Positions 9,481 through 10,971 of a stretch of 10,971 nt of DNA are shown here, piece by piece. The notes under the pieces are model-generated. The model saw only the letters and a program-made list of their open reading frames with translations. It did no database searches and was not told where the DNA came from. Both the position numbers and the translations under genes were made by a program. Origin of the DNA: JBFIHF01 sp964411125 (GTDB lineage: Bacteria; Myxococcota_A; Bradymonadia; Bradymonadales; Bradymonadaceae); NCBI GenBank assembly GCA_964411125.1, contig CAYPJU010000131.1, positions 1 through 10,971 on the forward strand, written 5' to 3'. Numbering within the stretch: position 1 is the first letter of the stretch; each line of letters starts with the position of its first letter.

Positions 9481-9490
<10 letters not shown>
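9446..9490 (-). repeat. degenerate heptad array with hairpin cap at the mvaA 3' end
   Basis: On the minus strand, heptads of the form TGAGGCG recur five times with small variants (TGAGGTA, and one copy with an extra G), spanning about 9490 to 9455. The last copy runs into an inverted match, giving the stem TGAGGC / GCCTCA (9461-9456 and 9451-9446) around a GAAA loop. The first copy supplies the final mvaA codons and the TGA stop. More TGAGGC or GAGGCGTGA matches lie at about 9333-9341 and 9373-9378. The stem could also act as a weak terminator. Confidence 0.7.
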
Positions 9491-10770
<1,280 letters not shown>

Positions 10771-10796
10771 TCGACGTGACCCACTGAGCGGTGGTC

Positions 10797-10820
10797 CGTA
10801 ATCAACACATTGGAATTACG
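10797..10820. promoter_or_regulatory. AT-rich dyad upstream of mvaA, candidate operator
   Basis: CGTAAT and ATTACG form a perfect 6-bp inverted repeat separated by 12 bp. The spacer contains a further CAA/TTG match. It starts 26 bp upstream of the mvaA ATG and is clearly AT-richer than the surrounding sequence. Position and symmetry suit a repressor or activator site near the promoter. I could not identify a regulator or a confident -35/-10 pair. Confidence 0.4.
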
Positions 10821-10882
10821 AGCGCAACCTACGAATCTGTTCCTGCCGAGCATCCGCAATCCGACGAGCGGTCGCATGGGGC

Positions 10883-10971
10883 GGTTAGCGGTCAGCGGTT
10901 CGCGGTCAGCGGCTCGCGCTAACCGCTAACCGCTAACCGCTAACCGCTAACCGCTAACCGCTAACCGCTAA
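10883..10971. repeat. inverted heptanucleotide array (GGTTAGC / GCTAACC)
   Basis: Five left-hand heptads follow each other without gaps: GGTTAGC, GGTCAGC, GGTTCGC, GGTCAGC and GGCTCGC (10883-10917). The orientation flips at 10918. Seven perfect GCTAACC copies follow, then five more bases (10918-10971), running off the window. The left arm can pair with the first five right copies at 30 of 35 positions, giving a long potential hairpin or cruciform. There are no unique spacers, so it is not a CRISPR array. Confidence 0.93.

Noticed and set aside
10883..10971. Possible CRISPR array
   Set aside because: The repeats are 7 bp and contiguous with no unique spacers, and no cas gene is visible. The 93-bp array at the left end also lacks spacers of differing sequence.

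Overview
The window is GC-rich. All six protein-coding genes lie on the minus strand, so they read from right to left. The content is a class II HMG-CoA reductase followed by a MoxR/DUF58/BatA-type operon that also carries a DUF4175 protein and a secreted TPR-metallopeptidase. Together with the envelope-style signal peptides, this suggests a Gram-negative bacterium. Myxococcota (a myxobacterium-like lineage) is my best guess; Planctomycetota or another high-GC lineage is possible. No rRNA, tRNA or transposase gene is visible, so the taxonomy is inference only.

Layout in transcription order. 10971-10771: non-coding, with an inverted array of heptanucleotide repeats running off the window edge and an AT-rich dyad just upstream of the first gene. 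10770-9481: mvaA, HMG-CoA reductase. 9480-9293: non-coding, with two stem-loops, a heptad array that begins inside the mvaA stop region, and a 10-bp palindrome near the next gene. 9292-353: a compact five-gene operon encoding a DUF4175-like membrane/coiled-coil protein, a secreted TPR protein with a gluzincin (HExxH...E) peptidase domain, a MoxR AAA+ ATPase, a DUF58 protein with a vWA-type metal site, and a BatA-like membrane protein with a vWA domain. Three junctions overlap by four bases (ATGA, ATGA, TTGA) and the fourth has a 9-nt gap, so the five genes are almost certainly co-transcribed and largely translationally coupled. 352-1: a 93-bp tandem repeat array starting directly after the operon. 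Each unit holds three stem-loops with GNRA-like or GAA loops and a GTAG head.

How the genes may work together: MoxR and DUF58 have no signal peptide or membrane segment and should be cytoplasmic. BatA-like, DUF4175-like and the peptidase protein are predicted, from charge distribution and signal sequences, to place their large domains outside the inner membrane. The operon therefore looks like a two-compartment envelope machine: an AAA+/vWA chaperone pair inside, and a vWA sensor or scaffold, a long coiled coil and a putative metallopeptidase outside. The MoxR-DUF58-BatA core is a known but poorly understood family set; the peptidase placed between DUF4175 and MoxR is the less familiar part. 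HMG-CoA reductase makes or consumes mevalonate. It is probably a separate transcription unit, because stem-loops lie between it and the operon.

The non-coding DNA is the other notable part: three structured repeat arrays occur in one window, one of them with a paired base change that preserves its stem.
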